Assembly: GCF_003385845.1 (NCBI RefSeq) | Contig: NZ_QRDJ01000008.1 | Span: forward strand, 372,001-436,000 | Reading direction: 5' to 3' | Origin: Kushneria indalinina DSM 14324 | GTDB lineage: Bacteria; Pseudomonadota; Gammaproteobacteria; Pseudomonadales; Halomonadaceae | DNA: 64,000 nt | Shown here: in pieces, positions 31,955 through 44,402 of the stretch | How positions within the stretch are numbered: position 1 is the first letter of the stretch | Layout of the letters: each line of letters begins with the position of its first letter | Made by a program: the position numbers and the translations under genes | The notes under the pieces: model-generated | What the model saw: only the letters and a program-made list of their open reading frames with translations | Database searches by the model: none | Told to the model about the DNA's origin: nothing

Positions 31955-32107
31955 TTTTCATGTCCGACGCACAAGGGGCTTGCCGATCGGGCGACACTAC
32001 GCCCCCGCTGGTTTATCCTGCTGGAGCGAAACGACACTGGTCGTATTATTTGATGAATCATCCGGCACTCTGGTGCTGATTGACTGCAGGACTGTGAGGA
32101 AGTGCTC

Positions 32108-33100
32108 ATGAAAGACTGGCTACAAACGCTGCCCAAGGCGGAACTGCATCTGCACATCGAGGGCACGCTGGAACCCGAGCTCATGTTCGAGCTGGCCGCC
32201 AGAAACGATGTTGCGCTCCCCTATGATTCCATTGAAGAGGTCCGCGCGGCCTATAATTTCGCCAACCTGCAATCCTTTCTCGATCTCTACTATCAGGGCA
32301 TGAACGTCCTGCATACCGAGCAGGATTTCTTTGACCTGGCGATGGCCTATTTCGAGCGGGCTCACCAGGACGGCGTGGTCCACGTTGAGCTCTCCTTTGA
32401 TCCGCAACCGCACCTGTCGCGCGGCGTAGCGATGCGCACGCTGTTTGCAGGTCTGGGGCAGGCGCGTGAAGAGGCCTCGCGCCGCTTCGGAATGTCGACG
32501 GCCCTGATCATGAGTTTCCTGCGCGATCGCAGCGCTGATGATGCCATGGACGTGCTGGAGCAGGCCGCCCCCTGGTATGACCAGATTGACGCCATCGGCC
32601 TGGACAGCGCCGAGCTGGGCAACCCGCCGGAAAAGTTTACTGCCGTATTCGAGCAGGCCCGGATGCTGGGCATCGCAAGGCTTGCTCACGCTGGTGAAGA
32701 GGGCCCGGCGGCCTATATCAGTGGGGCACTGGACGCGCTGGACGTGTGTCGTATCGACCACGGCGTGCGCTGTCTGGAAGACGAGGCGCTGACGGCAAGG
32801 CTTGCCAACGAACAGATTCCGCTGACGGTCTGCCCGCTGTCCAATGTCTATCTCAAGGTGTTCGAACGCCTTGAGGACCACACCCTGCCGGCGCTTCTGG
32901 ATCAGGGGCTGTGCGTGACGCTCAATTCTGACGATCCGGCCTATTTTGGCGGCGGCATGCTCAACAACTTCATGGCCTGCCATGACGCCTTTGGCTGGGA
33001 TGAAGACGCCTTCAGAGTGCTGGCCCGCAACGCCATTGAAGCCGCCTTCATGGACGAAAATCGTCGCGAAACGCTGCTGCAGGCGCTGGCGGACTGCTGA
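32108..33100 (+). CDS. Adenine deaminase (Add/Ade family)
   Basis: 330-residue zinc amidohydrolase. PKAELHLHIEGTLEPEL gives the first metal ligands (H14, H16), HAGEEGP (about 195) a third, and NSDDPAYFGG (about 272) the conserved Asp pair. The sequence follows the adenine deaminase branch (as in the Pseudomonas protein) more than adenosine deaminase: LPKAELHLH-EGTLEPEL and PLTVCPLSN. It would convert adenine to hypoxanthine in purine salvage. ATG 32108 follows GAGGAAG (32096-32102). Its stop abuts that of the convergent AEC gene with no space for a terminator. Confidence 0.88.
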   Translation: MKDWLQTLPKAELHLHIEGTLEPELMFELAARNDVALPYDSIEEVRAAYNFANLQSFLDLYYQGMNVLHTEQDFFDLAMAYFERAHQDGVVHVELSFDPQPHLSRGVAMRTLFAGLGQAREEASRRFGMSTALIMSFLRDRSADDAMDVLEQAAPWYDQIDAIGLDSAELGNPPEKFTAVFEQARMLGIARLAHAGEEGPAAYISGALDALDVCRIDHGVRCLEDEALTARLANEQIPLTVCPLSNVYLKVFERLEDHTLPALLDQGLCVTLNSDDPAYFGGGMLNNFMACHDAFGWDEDAFRVLARNAIEAAFMDENRRETLLQALADC

Positions 33101-34039
33101 TTACGCCCCGCTCTGGTGAATCATCCAGATGGTCGCGCTGATGGTGATAAAGGAGGTGACCGTGGCGGCCAATAGTGCCGCCGCGCAGAGCTTGTCCATC
33201 GAAAAGCGCACACCGAAGATGGGGTAAACGCTCAGCATGGGCGCACTGGCAATCAGGAGTGCGCCCGCCATCAGCTCAGTGTTGTCGATGGGAAATATCT
33301 GAAAGCACGCCAACACCAGCAGAGGGTGACAGACCAGCTTGGCCAGCGTGATCTGACCGATATCGCGGTACATGCCCTGAACCTTCAGGCCATAAAGCGT
33401 CCCCCCGATGACGAACAGGGCGACCGGCGCCGAAGCATCGGCGAGCATGTCCAGTGCCTTGTAGAACGGCGCCGGGATCGACAGCCCCGACAGGGAAATC
33501 AGGGCGCCGCTGACGATGGCGATAATGATCGGATTACGCACCAGACGCCTTGCGGTCGTCATGATTGTTTTTCGAATGGAGATGCCCTGCTGGCTGCCCG
33601 CTTCCGCCAGCGCCAGTCCCAGCGGGATCATCATCATGTTCTCGATCAGCATGCACAGGGCCAGCGCCACGCCCGCAGTGGGGCCGATCACCATCACCGC
33701 AATGGGATAGCCGATAAAACCGCTGTTGGCGGTCGCCATGCCCATCGCCGAGATGGCGGCGTAATCCAGACGATGACGCTGCACGCGCCAGGCCAGAAAA
33801 AGCCCTGCTGAAAACGTCAGCAGTGACCCAAGCCCATAGGCCAGCAGATAGTGGGCATCGAACACATCGGCCAGTGCGTTTTCGCTGAGGGCGCGGATAA
33901 TCAGTGCCGGCAGGGCAAAATTGACCACCAGACGCCCCAGCCCCTGGATATGCTCCCTTGAGACCACGCCCCACATGACGGCAGCGTATCCGAGAGCGAT
34001 CAGCATGAAGATCGGGGCAGTAATGCTCAGTACATTCAA
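33101..34039 (-). CDS. AEC family transporter (auxin efflux carrier type)
   Basis: 312 residues with about ten transmembrane helices. The N-terminal half has IFMLIALGYAAVMWG and NFALPALIIRAL, and the conserved ATANSGFIGYPI motif near residue 105; the C-terminal half repeats the fold (ASAPVALFVIGGTLYG). AEC proteins export or import small organic acids and amino acids; the substrate cannot be read from the sequence. The gene is convergent with adenine deaminase, stop to stop. Confidence 0.88.
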   Translation of the reverse strand: MNVLSITAPIFMLIALGYAAVMWGVVSREHIQGLGRLVVNFALPALIIRALSENALADVFDAHYLLAYGLGSLLTFSAGLFLAWRVQRHRLDYAAISAMGMATANSGFIGYPIAVMVIGPTAGVALALCMLIENMMMIPLGLALAEAGSQQGISIRKTIMTTARRLVRNPIIIAIVSGALISLSGLSIPAPFYKALDMLADASAPVALFVIGGTLYGLKVQGMYRDIGQITLAKLVCHPLLVLACFQIFPIDNTELMAGALLIASAPMLSVYPIFGVRFSMDKLCAAALLAATVTSFITISATIWMIHQSGA

Positions 34040-34183
34040 GAACCTGACTCCAGGGCAAGCGTTTGACCCCGGGTTGTGGGACGTTCACGTTGATCCGTGA
34101 GCGGCTGTCGGGGCGTTGAAAGGTTGTATCGAACGGGTGACGGCGTCAAATCAGCGCCATCCATTGTCTAAAGGAGGTTTGCC

Positions 34184-35227
34184 ATGCGCGCACATTCCAT
34201 CCATCACGGCACACTGCACTGTTTTCCGGCCGGACTGGCCGATGACCGGCAGCAGACGGTTCATGCCGAAGTCTCCGCTGTGGTGTATGACGGTCAGAGG
34301 TTAATCCTCGGTAGCGACAAGCCGATTCCCGGCGCCGAACGTTCCTCGGTCTTTGCCGTTGATATCGATGATCAGGGCCATCCGCAGGAAGACACGCTGG
34401 CCTACTATACCCAGCCACTGATTCGTCAGGCGATCAAATACGAGGATTTTGCGCTGACCGTGGATGGTCGCCATGTATTGGCCACCACTGGCTTTGATCG
34501 CATTCACTCCGAGGATCACTCCCTCAACGATTACAACCATCTGCTGATCTGGCCGCTGGGCGACCCGGACCGGGTGCAGGTCGTTGACCCGGACCCGCGT
34601 GACGGTGTGGAAGGTTCACTGGAGCTGCGCCAGCGGCTGACGGCGGCCATCGGCATGCCCTATTACAAGATCGAAGGCCTGGCGGCCATTCCGAGCGATG
34701 AAGGCGATGGTCTGCTGCTGTTTGGCGTGCGGGAACAGGGGCAGCATTTTGATGACTTCAACTATGTCTGCCGCGTGGTCGGCGCCCACTACCGGATCAA
34801 CGAACAGGGGCAACTGGTGTTTCTCGATGAGATGCGCGAGCACTACGCCTTTGATCCGGGTCGGTTTGAGGCCGTTGAGCACCTCTGTGGCCTGTCGAGC
34901 CTTGAATATGATCCGTATAACCACCGGCTTTATCTGATGACCAGCTTTGAAAACGAGCAGGGCGGCATCGACAGTATCGGCGGCTATCTCTGGGTGATCA
35001 ACATGGCCGATTTTGAACGCGGCAGGGCACCCGCGCTGGTGGAAAACGAAGCCGGGGCACCGCTGGTGTTCACCCACAAGGCCGAGGGGCTGGCCGTGCT
35101 GGATCACGAGCGCCTGTTCGTCGCCTACGACAATGATCGGGAGCTGGCGCTGGGCGATCATGACCCGGAGCGCGAGCAGAAGTATGCCTGCGAGGCCCCC
35201 TGGACGCTTTTACAAATGATCCAGTAA
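34184..35227 (+). CDS. Unknown 347-residue protein, probably beta-propeller-like
   Basis: Soluble protein without signal peptide. The sequence alternates beta-strand-like segments with Gly/Asp turns (AVVYDGQRLILGSDKP, HVLATTGFDRIHSED, DGLLLFGVREQG, EYDPYNHRLYLMTSF, LAVLDHERLFVAYDND), which suggests a propeller fold. I do not recognise a named family with certainty. A very strong Shine-Dalgarno AAAGGAGG precedes ATG 34184. Stand-alone gene, divergent from the AEC transporter and followed by the second CPFC gene 79 bases later. Confidence 0.7.
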   Translation: MRAHSIHHGTLHCFPAGLADDRQQTVHAEVSAVVYDGQRLILGSDKPIPGAERSSVFAVDIDDQGHPQEDTLAYYTQPLIRQAIKYEDFALTVDGRHVLATTGFDRIHSEDHSLNDYNHLLIWPLGDPDRVQVVDPDPRDGVEGSLELRQRLTAAIGMPYYKIEGLAAIPSDEGDGLLLFGVREQGQHFDDFNYVCRVVGAHYRINEQGQLVFLDEMREHYAFDPGRFEAVEHLCGLSSLEYDPYNHRLYLMTSFENEQGGIDSIGGYLWVINMADFERGRAPALVENEAGAPLVFTHKAEGLAVLDHERLFVAYDNDRELALGDHDPEREQKYACEAPWTLLQMIQ

Positions 35228-35306
35228 CCCCCCGGGGGTCAACCGCGGCGCCCGGGGCTGATATCATGGGCACTGTCCTTTCGTTTTACTTCCCCACGGT
35301 GTCGTC

Positions 35307-35708
35307 ATGAAAATACTGGTTCGTTATTTCTTCAAGGGCGTTCGCCTGGTGCTGGCGCCTGTCATGATCGCCCGCGACCGCTTCGGTCGGCCCGAACCGG
35401 TCACGCGCACCCAAAGGGCGCAGGCGGAAGTCGACCGCGCCTGCCAGTCGCTGACGCTGTATCAGTTTCGCACCTGTCCCTTCTGCGTGAAGGTCCGCCA
35501 TGAAATGCATCGTCTGGCCCTGCCGATTGCCCTGCGCGATACCCAGCACGACGATGCTGCCCGGCAGGCATTGAAGGCTGGCGGTGGCCGCGTCAAGGTG
35601 CCGTGTCTTGCCATTGAGGAAAATGGCGGGACCGAATGGATGTATGAGTCCGACGCCATCAAGGCCTACCTGCAAAAGCGCTTCGAGCCTGATACCGCGA
35701 CCGTATGA
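35307..35708 (+). CDS. Membrane-anchored CPFC thioredoxin-fold protein (copy 2)
   Basis: 133 residues. The last 85 are closely similar to the protein at 30480: SLTLYQFRTCPFCVKVRHEM with CPFC at 57-60, KVPCL cis-Pro loop (about 97-101), and WMYESDAIKAYLQ. The N-terminal 20 residues (MKILVRYFFKGVRLVLAPVM) are amphipathic or a short membrane anchor, absent from copy 1. Probably a glutaredoxin-like thiol exchanger held at the inner membrane. A perfect 11-base terminator follows. Confidence 0.78.
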   Translation: MKILVRYFFKGVRLVLAPVMIARDRFGRPEPVTRTQRAQAEVDRACQSLTLYQFRTCPFCVKVRHEMHRLALPIALRDTQHDDAARQALKAGGGRVKVPCLAIEENGGTEWMYESDAIKAYLQKRFEPDTATV

Positions 35709-35729
35709 ATGGATGAAACATTTCGCATG

Positions 35730-35755
35730 AAAGGCCCCGGCTTGCCGGGGCCTTT
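35730..35755 (+). terminator. Intrinsic terminator after CPFC protein copy 2
   Basis: AAAGGCCCCGG (35730-35740), loop CTTG, CCGGGGCCTTT (35745-35755), followed by TGTGTTTG. A nearly identical hairpin stands at 40759. Confidence 0.9.
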
Positions 35756-35878
35756 TGTGTTTGAGGGACACGGGAAATATTACCCTTCATGCGTTTTGAC
35801 CTTTTCTGCTTCGAGATTTCTGGAGCGTTGCACGGCTCAGGAGTCTGAGTTCAGCAGGATAGAACGTTAGCGATACCT

Positions 35879-35905
35879 AAAATGTCCGGAATTGTTAGAC
35901 ATTTT
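35879..35905. promoter_or_regulatory. Operator-like inverted repeat upstream of the SSS symporter
   Basis: AAAATGTC (35879-35886) and GACATTTT (35898-35905) are perfect reverse complements around an 11-base spacer. The right half includes TTGTTAGACAT, close to the TNGTNNNACNA pattern of FadR/GntR-family sites. It lies about 100 bases before the symporter start; the FCD-type regulator encoded at 39848 is the obvious candidate to bind it. Confidence 0.45.
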
Positions 35906-36006
35906 ATATAAATAGGTAAGACAAATTGCGAATGGTCTCTATCGTTCATGGCGATAGACTCGGTGGCTTCGCGCAAGACCTCTCCGTGTTTCCATAAGGC
36001 AACCCC

Positions 36007-37599
<1,593 letters not shown>

Positions 37600-37676
37600 C
37601 CCTTGCCGGTGCCGCGCCTGTGGATCGCAGGCGCTAACCCGCTGTCCATGACGTCCTGTTCATAAAATCGCTGCCC

Positions 37677-37725
37677 ATAACGCACTGTCCCCGCTCGGGA
37701 AACCGAAGCGGGGACAGTGCGTTAT
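37677..37725. terminator. Long bidirectional terminator between symporter and beta-galactosidase genes
   Basis: A 19-base perfect stem: ATAACGCACTGTCCCCGCT (37677-37695) with its complement at 37707-37725, extended inside by CGG/CCG around a GAAA loop with one bulged A. It is placed between two convergent stops, as expected for a shared terminator, though the U-runs are short. Confidence 0.75.
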
Positions 37726-37738
37726 CCGGTTGTCGAAG

Positions 37739-39715
37739 CTAGTGCATCATCGACCAGACACTGACCCCGGCAGGAGGCAGTGTCGTGTCACCGATCAGAT
37801 AGCCTGATGACGGAATCAGGTTGTCCGGCAGGTGACGGGGTTCAGGGGCATAGTTGAAGGCAAAGCAGAGCGCGCCGCGACGGCGCAGCCTGACCCCTTC
37901 GGGAAGCGCGGTGGTGGCGATATCGGCTGCGCGACACGCCTCGGCGAATATCGCCATCATGCTGTCCTCATCCAGCCAGGCGGTGAGATAGGCCACGCCC
38001 TGATGGTCGGTCACTGCCGGCATGCCGTCCTCGAAGCGGTGCACAACCCGGGCCTTTTGGCGCTTTTCATCCAGCTGTTCGCGCCAGCGCAGGGCATGAC
38101 CCTGCGGGCTGCCGGGCAGGCTCAGGCGCGGATGGGTGCCCGGGCGCATGCCGTCGATCTGGTCCACCGTCACGCCGGTCAGCGTGGCCAGAGGCCCCGG
38201 TGCCAGGTTGGCAGGAATCTGAAAATCGGGGGTGCGTGAGCCGGAGCGCGCGCCGATGATCAATGGGGTGCCCGAGTCGCGGGCGGCCTCAAGCCTTGTC
38301 GCAAGGGCGTCGTCGGCAATGACCTGGCAGGGGAGCACGACCAGGGCGTAGCCGTCGAGCTCGGTGGTCGGGGAGACGATGTCGACATCAAGGCCCAGCC
38401 GGCGCAGGGCGCTGTACCAGCTCAGGTGCAGCTCCAGCGCATCGAAATCGGCGGCATGGGGCTGAATCTGACAGGCCCAGATGGCGCTGTAGTCAAACAT
38501 CAGCGCGACCGATGCCGAGGCCGTGGTGATGTTTTCCCGGGCCAGGTCAGGAAGCTCGTCACGCACGGCCAGCAGCTCCGGCCAGGCGTTTGATTCACTG
38601 CCGTCGGGGCGCAACAGGCCCGCGTGCATCTGCTCCTGGGCGAAGGGTGCCTGACGCCAGCGGAAATAGGACACTACCTCGGCGCCGTGGGCGAAGGCTT
38701 CATGGCTCCATAGGCGCACCATGCCGGGCAGCGGGGCGGCGTTGCTGATCGCCCAGTTGACCGGCCCGGGCTGCTGTTCCATCACCCACCAGCGACCGCG
38801 GCACATGGCGCGGTAGAGATCGTGGTGAAAACCGGCAAAATCCGGATGGCCCTGCCGGCGGTAGTGATCACGAGTGGCCTCATCATGGGCGCCGCGTTCC
38901 AGAAAGCCCAGCGGATAGCTGTCCCAGCTGGCGATATCGAGATCACGGGCAACATCGAAATGATCGAACTCGGTAAAAAGCCCCATGAAGTTGTGAACGA
39001 TATCCACGGATACTCCGGCGGTGCGCAGGGTATCGACCTGCAGGCGGTTGTAGGTCACCACCAGATCCGAACAGTAGCGGCGGTAATCGAGCACGATGGC
39101 CGGGTGGGGCTCGGTCACGGTGCCAACCGGTGCTTCCACCTGGTCAAACTCGGTGACCTCCATGCTCCAGAACACGCTGCCCCAGGCGTTGTTGAGCGCC
39201 TCAACATCGCCGTAGCGCTGCTGGAGCCAGTCGCCGAAGCCGGCGCGCGCCGCCGGCGAGTAGCTGAGAATGGTGTCGTGACAGCCGTATTCGTTGTCGG
39301 TCTGCCAGGCGATGATGGCGGGGTGGCCCGCGTAGCGCTCGGCCATCAGCCGGATGATGCGCTCGCTTTGCGTGCGATAGACCGGCGAGGCAAAGCAGTA
39401 GTGGCGGCGCGACCCAAAACCTCGTGGTCGACCATGTTCGTCCACGGCGAGAATCTCCGGATGTGTATCGACCAGCCACTTGGGCGGGGTCGCGGTGGGG
39501 GTACCCATCACGATGGAAAGGCCGGCCTCGGCCAGTGTTGCCACGGCCTCATCAAGCCAATCAAACTGCAGCTCCCCCGGGCGCGGCTCCAGCCGACTCC
39601 AGGCAAATTCACCGATACGCACAACGCTGATGCCGGCCTCGACCATGGCTCGCGCGTCGTCGGCCCAGCGCTCTCGGGGCCAGTGTTCCGGGTAATAACA
39701 GACACCTAATTGCAT
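37739..39715 (-). CDS. Beta-galactosidase, GH42
   Basis: 658 residues. N-terminal TIM barrel: [10 protein letters not shown] (typical GH42 opening), [21 protein letters not shown] with the acid/base Glu (about 141) after Asn, and [13 protein letters not shown] with the nucleophile Glu (about 312). The trimerisation domain (about 390-600) and a C-terminal beta domain follow. No signal peptide, so cytoplasmic, working on imported galactosides. ATG 39715 has AGGAGC five bases upstream; the frame extends to 39772 but that ATG has no site. Lies downstream of the regulator gene on the same strand and is likely co-transcribed with it. Confidence 0.92.
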   Translation of the reverse strand: MQLGVCYYPEHWPRERWADDARAMVEAGISVVRIGEFAWSRLEPRPGELQFDWLDEAVATLAEAGLSIVMGTPTATPPKWLVDTHPEILAVDEHGRPRGFGSRRHYCFASPVYRTQSERIIRLMAERYAGHPAIIAWQTDNEYGCHDTILSYSPAARAGFGDWLQQRYGDVEALNNAWGSVFWSMEVTEFDQVEAPVGTVTEPHPAIVLDYRRYCSDLVVTYNRLQVDTLRTAGVSVDIVHNFMGLFTEFDHFDVARDLDIASWDSYPLGFLERGAHDEATRDHYRRQGHPDFAGFHHDLYRAMCRGRWWVMEQQPGPVNWAISNAAPLPGMVRLWSHEAFAHGAEVVSYFRWRQAPFAQEQMHAGLLRPDGSESNAWPELLAVRDELPDLARENITTASASVALMFDYSAIWACQIQPHAADFDALELHLSWYSALRRLGLDVDIVSPTTELDGYALVVLPCQVIADDALATRLEAARDSGTPLIIGARSGSRTPDFQIPANLAPGPLATLTGVTVDQIDGMRPGTHPRLSLPGSPQGHALRWREQLDEKRQKARVVHRFEDGMPAVTDHQGVAYLTAWLDEDSMMAIFAEACRAADIATTALPEGVRLRRRGALCFAFNYAPEPRHLPDNLIPSSGYLIGDTTLPPAGVSVWSMMH

Positions 39716-39847
39716 GGCTTGCTCCTGGGGTGTGGGTGTCGAGGGCAGGGCGTGCTCATCATGTATCGCCATGAGGAGCAGTAGGTGACGAGGCGGCAGT
39801 GCCTTGTCGGCACAAAATCCGTTCGGGGGTCACCTCACGGGATTCAT

Positions 39848-40621
39848 TCACAGGGGCGTTAGCGGGCCGGGGCGCAGCGCGGTCGGTCTGCCGGAGAGCT
39901 CAAGGTCGGCTGCCGTACGGGCCAGAACATGCTCGGTGGCTTCGCGGGCCGCTGCCGGTTGTCGCATCCGGATGGCCTCCAGGACCCGGCGGTGGCGCTC
40001 CAGGCTGTCGTCGAGTCGGTCAACACGATGATGAGAGCGCTGGATCAGCGCTACAATCGAGGGGCGAAGCAAAAGCCCCATCTGGCGCCACACCAGGTTA
40101 TGACCGGCACTGTAGATGGCTTCATGGAAGGCGATGTCGTAATCAATGTGAGCGTTGCGCTGTTCCGGATCATCCGCCGTCTCACACATGCCGTTAAAGG
40201 CGCTTTCGATCTTTGCCAGATCCTGGGCCGTGGCGGCCAGTGCTGCCAGCTCGCTGACATAGGGTTCGGCGGCCAGTCGAAAGGCAAACACCTCATGCAC
40301 CAGCTGGGGGTGTGGTGTGTCCAGTCCGGCAAGCCAGAGGCTCATGTTCGGGTCAAGCAGATGCCAGTCGGCAATATCGCGCACGATGGTGCCACGCCCG
40401 GCAGTGCGCTCTATGAGCCCGCAGCTGCTCAGGGTCGCCAGGGCATTGCGTATCCGGTTGCGGCTGGCGTCAAAGTGACGACATAGATCCAGCTCTCGGG
40501 GGAAGATGTCACCGCTGGCCCACTGGCCCGACAAAATGGTATGTGCCAGCACCAAGGCAAGCGTATCGGCATCAGCGTCGGCAGCAGCATGAGGTAGATG
40601 CTCGAGCTCGGTCACAGGCAT
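39848..40621 (-). CDS. FCD-domain GntR-family transcriptional regulator
   Basis: 257 residues. A winged helix at about 20-80 (GDIFPRELDLCRHFDASRNRIRNALATLSSCGLIERTAGRGTIV) followed by an all-helical FCD sensor domain (VFAFRLAAEPYVSELAALA, DIAFHEAIYSAGHNLV, ERHRRVLEAIRMRQPAAARE), where the His and Asp residues usually bind a metal and a small acid or sugar. The type resembles DgoR of galactonate operons. Lying upstream of a GH42 beta-galactosidase, it probably controls this locus. A perfect palindromic site overlaps its own promoter. Confidence 0.88.
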   Translation of the reverse strand: MPVTELEHLPHAAADADADTLALVLAHTILSGQWASGDIFPRELDLCRHFDASRNRIRNALATLSSCGLIERTAGRGTIVRDIADWHLLDPNMSLWLAGLDTPHPQLVHEVFAFRLAAEPYVSELAALAATAQDLAKIESAFNGMCETADDPEQRNAHIDYDIAFHEAIYSAGHNLVWRQMGLLLRPSIVALIQRSHHRVDRLDDSLERHRRVLEAIRMRQPAAAREATEHVLARTAADLELSGRPTALRPGPLTPL

Positions 40622-40627
40622 GTCTCC

Positions 40628-40663
40628 AAATATCAGATATAAATATAATAATGTCTGATATTT
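40628..40663. promoter_or_regulatory. Operator-like inverted repeat at the FCD regulator promoter
   Basis: AAATATCAGA (40628-40637) and TCTGATATTT (40654-40663) are perfect reverse complements around a 16-base AT-only core apart from the last G (TATAAATATAATAATG), which also contains a minus-strand -10-like TATTATATTT. It starts seven bases upstream of the regulator ATG. Likely an autoregulatory operator. Confidence 0.55.
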
Positions 40664-40758
40664 AGCTCAACGGCTGCCTGACCATCGGCCTATAGACATT
40701 GGTCGCGCAGGGGTGGGCCCTTGTCACCGGTGGCGGGAGACGCTACGGCAGGCCCATG

Positions 40759-40784
40759 AAAGGCCCCGGTTTGCCGGGGCCTTT
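40759..40784 (-). terminator. Intrinsic terminator after thiC
   Basis: AAAGGCCCCGG (40759-40769), loop TTTG, CCGGGGCCTTT (40774-40784); the T/A-rich flanks work in both directions. It lies 12 bases after the thiC stop on the minus strand and is almost identical to the hairpin at 35730. Confidence 0.85.
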
Positions 40785-40796
40785 TGCGTTGGCGGG

Positions 40797-42758
<1,962 letters not shown>

Positions 42759-42828
42759 TCAGCCGGCGCACAGCGTAGGCAGGAAGGGGAGGTGTTGCAG
42801 GGCGCCGGAACGGCAGCGCGGACCCTTC

Positions 42829-42935
42829 GCTTGAATCCCTACGCCGGTATTAGCCGGATCAGGTTCATCGGGATCCACCGTGGTATCGCACAGCGATACA
42901 AGGTGATCTCAGCCGGTTCCACCGGCACCCCGTCA
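42829..42935 (-). promoter_or_regulatory. TPP riboswitch controlling thiC
   Basis: On the minus strand the leader contains GACGGGGTGCC, GGCTGAGATCACC, GAACCTGATCCGGCTAAT and GCCGGCGTAGGGA in the right order, which are the conserved blocks of the THI-box aptamer (P2-P3-P4-P5). It ends about 97 bases before the thiC ATG, leaving room for an expression platform that could hide the ribosome-binding site or form a terminator. Confidence 0.95.
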
Positions 42936-43437
42936 AGCAAGCGATGGCCAGGCCATCGCGGGTTCAGTCTGTTCTGTTCGGCGCCAGACGGTCAAGCCCT
43001 GTCCGGCGCCTTGCCTCGCAAAAGGGGCATCGAGTGTGAAAGATGTCTGAAAATGCCCATGATCTCTTGATGGAAAAGCTCCCCAAGTAAGCGCTGCGGG
43101 CGTTTGGTTCAACTAAAAATGTCAATCTTCCCTAAAGTTTCCTCTAATAAATGGCGATAGAGAAAAAATGATCACGTTCAATGGCTGAATCTACGTGGTT
43201 GCTGGCGCGTGCTTTTATCGCCGGATGCTCCAGAAACTGCTACACCTCTACCTCGCATAATGGCGGGGTTATGCATGATATGAGTACGAAGAAAGAATCG
43301 AATTCAAGGGCAGCAAACTTTCTCGATGTGTAGGTTGTAGCGCTTTGCCAGTGATGTAGCCTTGAATCGCATGTTTATCGCGATTTTAATCTGGGTATGT
43401 GATCACTGTTCTTTGAATTTATGAAATCGGATTTTCT
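42936..43437. other. Intergenic region upstream of the thiC riboswitch
   Basis: About 500 bases without a gene. The first part (to about 43080) has normal composition and holds a palindrome, GCGATGGCC/GGCCATCGC (42941-42959); the thiC promoter must lie here on the minus strand. From about 43080 the sequence becomes AT-rich and resembles the island that follows. I see no integrase, tRNA end or clear direct repeats at the boundary. Confidence 0.6.
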
Positions 43438-44097
43438 ATGTCGGCAAACGATAGAAATAGATATGCTTTCAGTTATGTGAATCACGACGTTCGGGAGAGG
43501 AGGTTTATCTACAAAAATTTCAACAGGTCATCAAGTTATCGTTCTAATTTCTCAAGTTCAAGTTTCGTGGGATCATCTTTTGTTGGGGTGAAGTTTAAAT
43601 TCTGTAGCTTTTATAAAGCAGATTTCAAGGACTGTTTGATACGTGGTACATTGTTCAGAAAGTGCAATTTTCAAATGGCTACATTCACTAACTGTCTGAT
43701 GGAGGAGAATATATTTAATGGAACGAAATTAGAAAGCTGTAAGTTCGTAAATTGCAAGATTATTGGTTCGCCTAAAATTTTCCAAACTGTTCCCGAGGAA
43801 AATTTTGAGCATACAGAAATATTAAACTTCTACTCGAATGAAAAAATTTTTTCTGATGCTCTTGTCCAGAGAGTCGAACAATTAAGATCTCACGATTATA
43901 TTCGGCGTTCCTCAGTCTTGCACAGGAAAAAGGGGAAAATTAACGCTTTAGCATTAAAGGTGTTGGTTGAGGAGTTTGATGCCGACTTTTTAATTAAAGC
44001 TCTTTCAGAGGTAGAAGGGTTAGTGACAAGGGAGTTTTACACTCTGTCATATATTCAGAGCATATTGCGCAAATTGAGTATTGGTGATAAGTTTTAA
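43438..44097 (+). CDS. Pentapeptide-repeat protein in an AT-rich island
   Basis: 219 residues. About 15 consecutive five-residue units lie at roughly 37-112 (SNFSS SSFVG SSFVG, then ADFKD CLIRG TLFRK CNFQM) with Phe, Leu or Ile at the centre position, the mark of a right-handed quadrilateral beta-helix. The N-terminus is basic and Tyr-rich; the last 80 residues look helical (ALVQRVEQLRSHD, LVEEFDADFLIKALSEVEG). The gene is far more AT-rich than its neighbours and uses rare-type codons (AGA, ATA, TTA), so it was probably acquired horizontally. Function unknown; some pentapeptide proteins shield DNA gyrase, others act in defence, neither of which can be claimed here. Confidence 0.75.
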   Translation: MSANDRNRYAFSYVNHDVRERRFIYKNFNRSSSYRSNFSSSSFVGSSFVGVKFKFCSFYKADFKDCLIRGTLFRKCNFQMATFTNCLMEENIFNGTKLESCKFVNCKIIGSPKIFQTVPEENFEHTEILNFYSNEKIFSDALVQRVEQLRSHDYIRRSSVLHRKKGKINALALKVLVEEFDADFLIKALSEVEGLVTREFYTLSYIQSILRKLSIGDKF

Positions 44098-44179
44098 TCC
44101 CGCGGTTTTGTCACCCATGGGGCTCTAGAAACTAACGACCATATGCTTGTCTACGGACTGATGCGGGGTTAAGGCTTTA

Positions 44180-44392
44180 ATGGTCACAAAGTTAGTGGAG
44201 GTATTGCCTATGGTAATGGATATGTTAACAATCCTATCTTTTGCAGTTTTGATATTGTACAAAGTGGTTTTGGCTATCAGTTCCATGTTTGGTGGCAAGA
44301 TTCAAAAATTCCCGCAAGATATCGTATCTGATCTACTCCAGCTTGCATCGCCAAGTGCTTTATCGAGTAATAGCGCCTCGCTCGTAAGGTAG
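44180..44392 (+). CDS. Possible small membrane protein in the AT-rich island
   Basis: 70 residues with one hydrophobic stretch (MDMLTILSFAVLILYKVVLAIS, about 13-34) and a polar tail. AAGG (44171-44174) precedes ATG 44180 by five bases. It lies 82 bases after the pentapeptide gene with similar AT-rich composition at its start, becoming GC-richer at its end. No family recognised; it could be a remnant. Confidence 0.35.
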   Translation: MVTKLVEVLPMVMDMLTILSFAVLILYKVVLAISSMFGGKIQKFPQDIVSDLLQLASPSALSSNSASLVR

Positions 44393-44402
44393 CCTTGACG
44401 CT

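Noticed and set aside
43080-44400. The AT-rich island as a prophage, integron or insertion sequence
   Set aside because: No integrase, transposase, tRNA attachment site, terminal inverted repeats or target-site duplication could be found.
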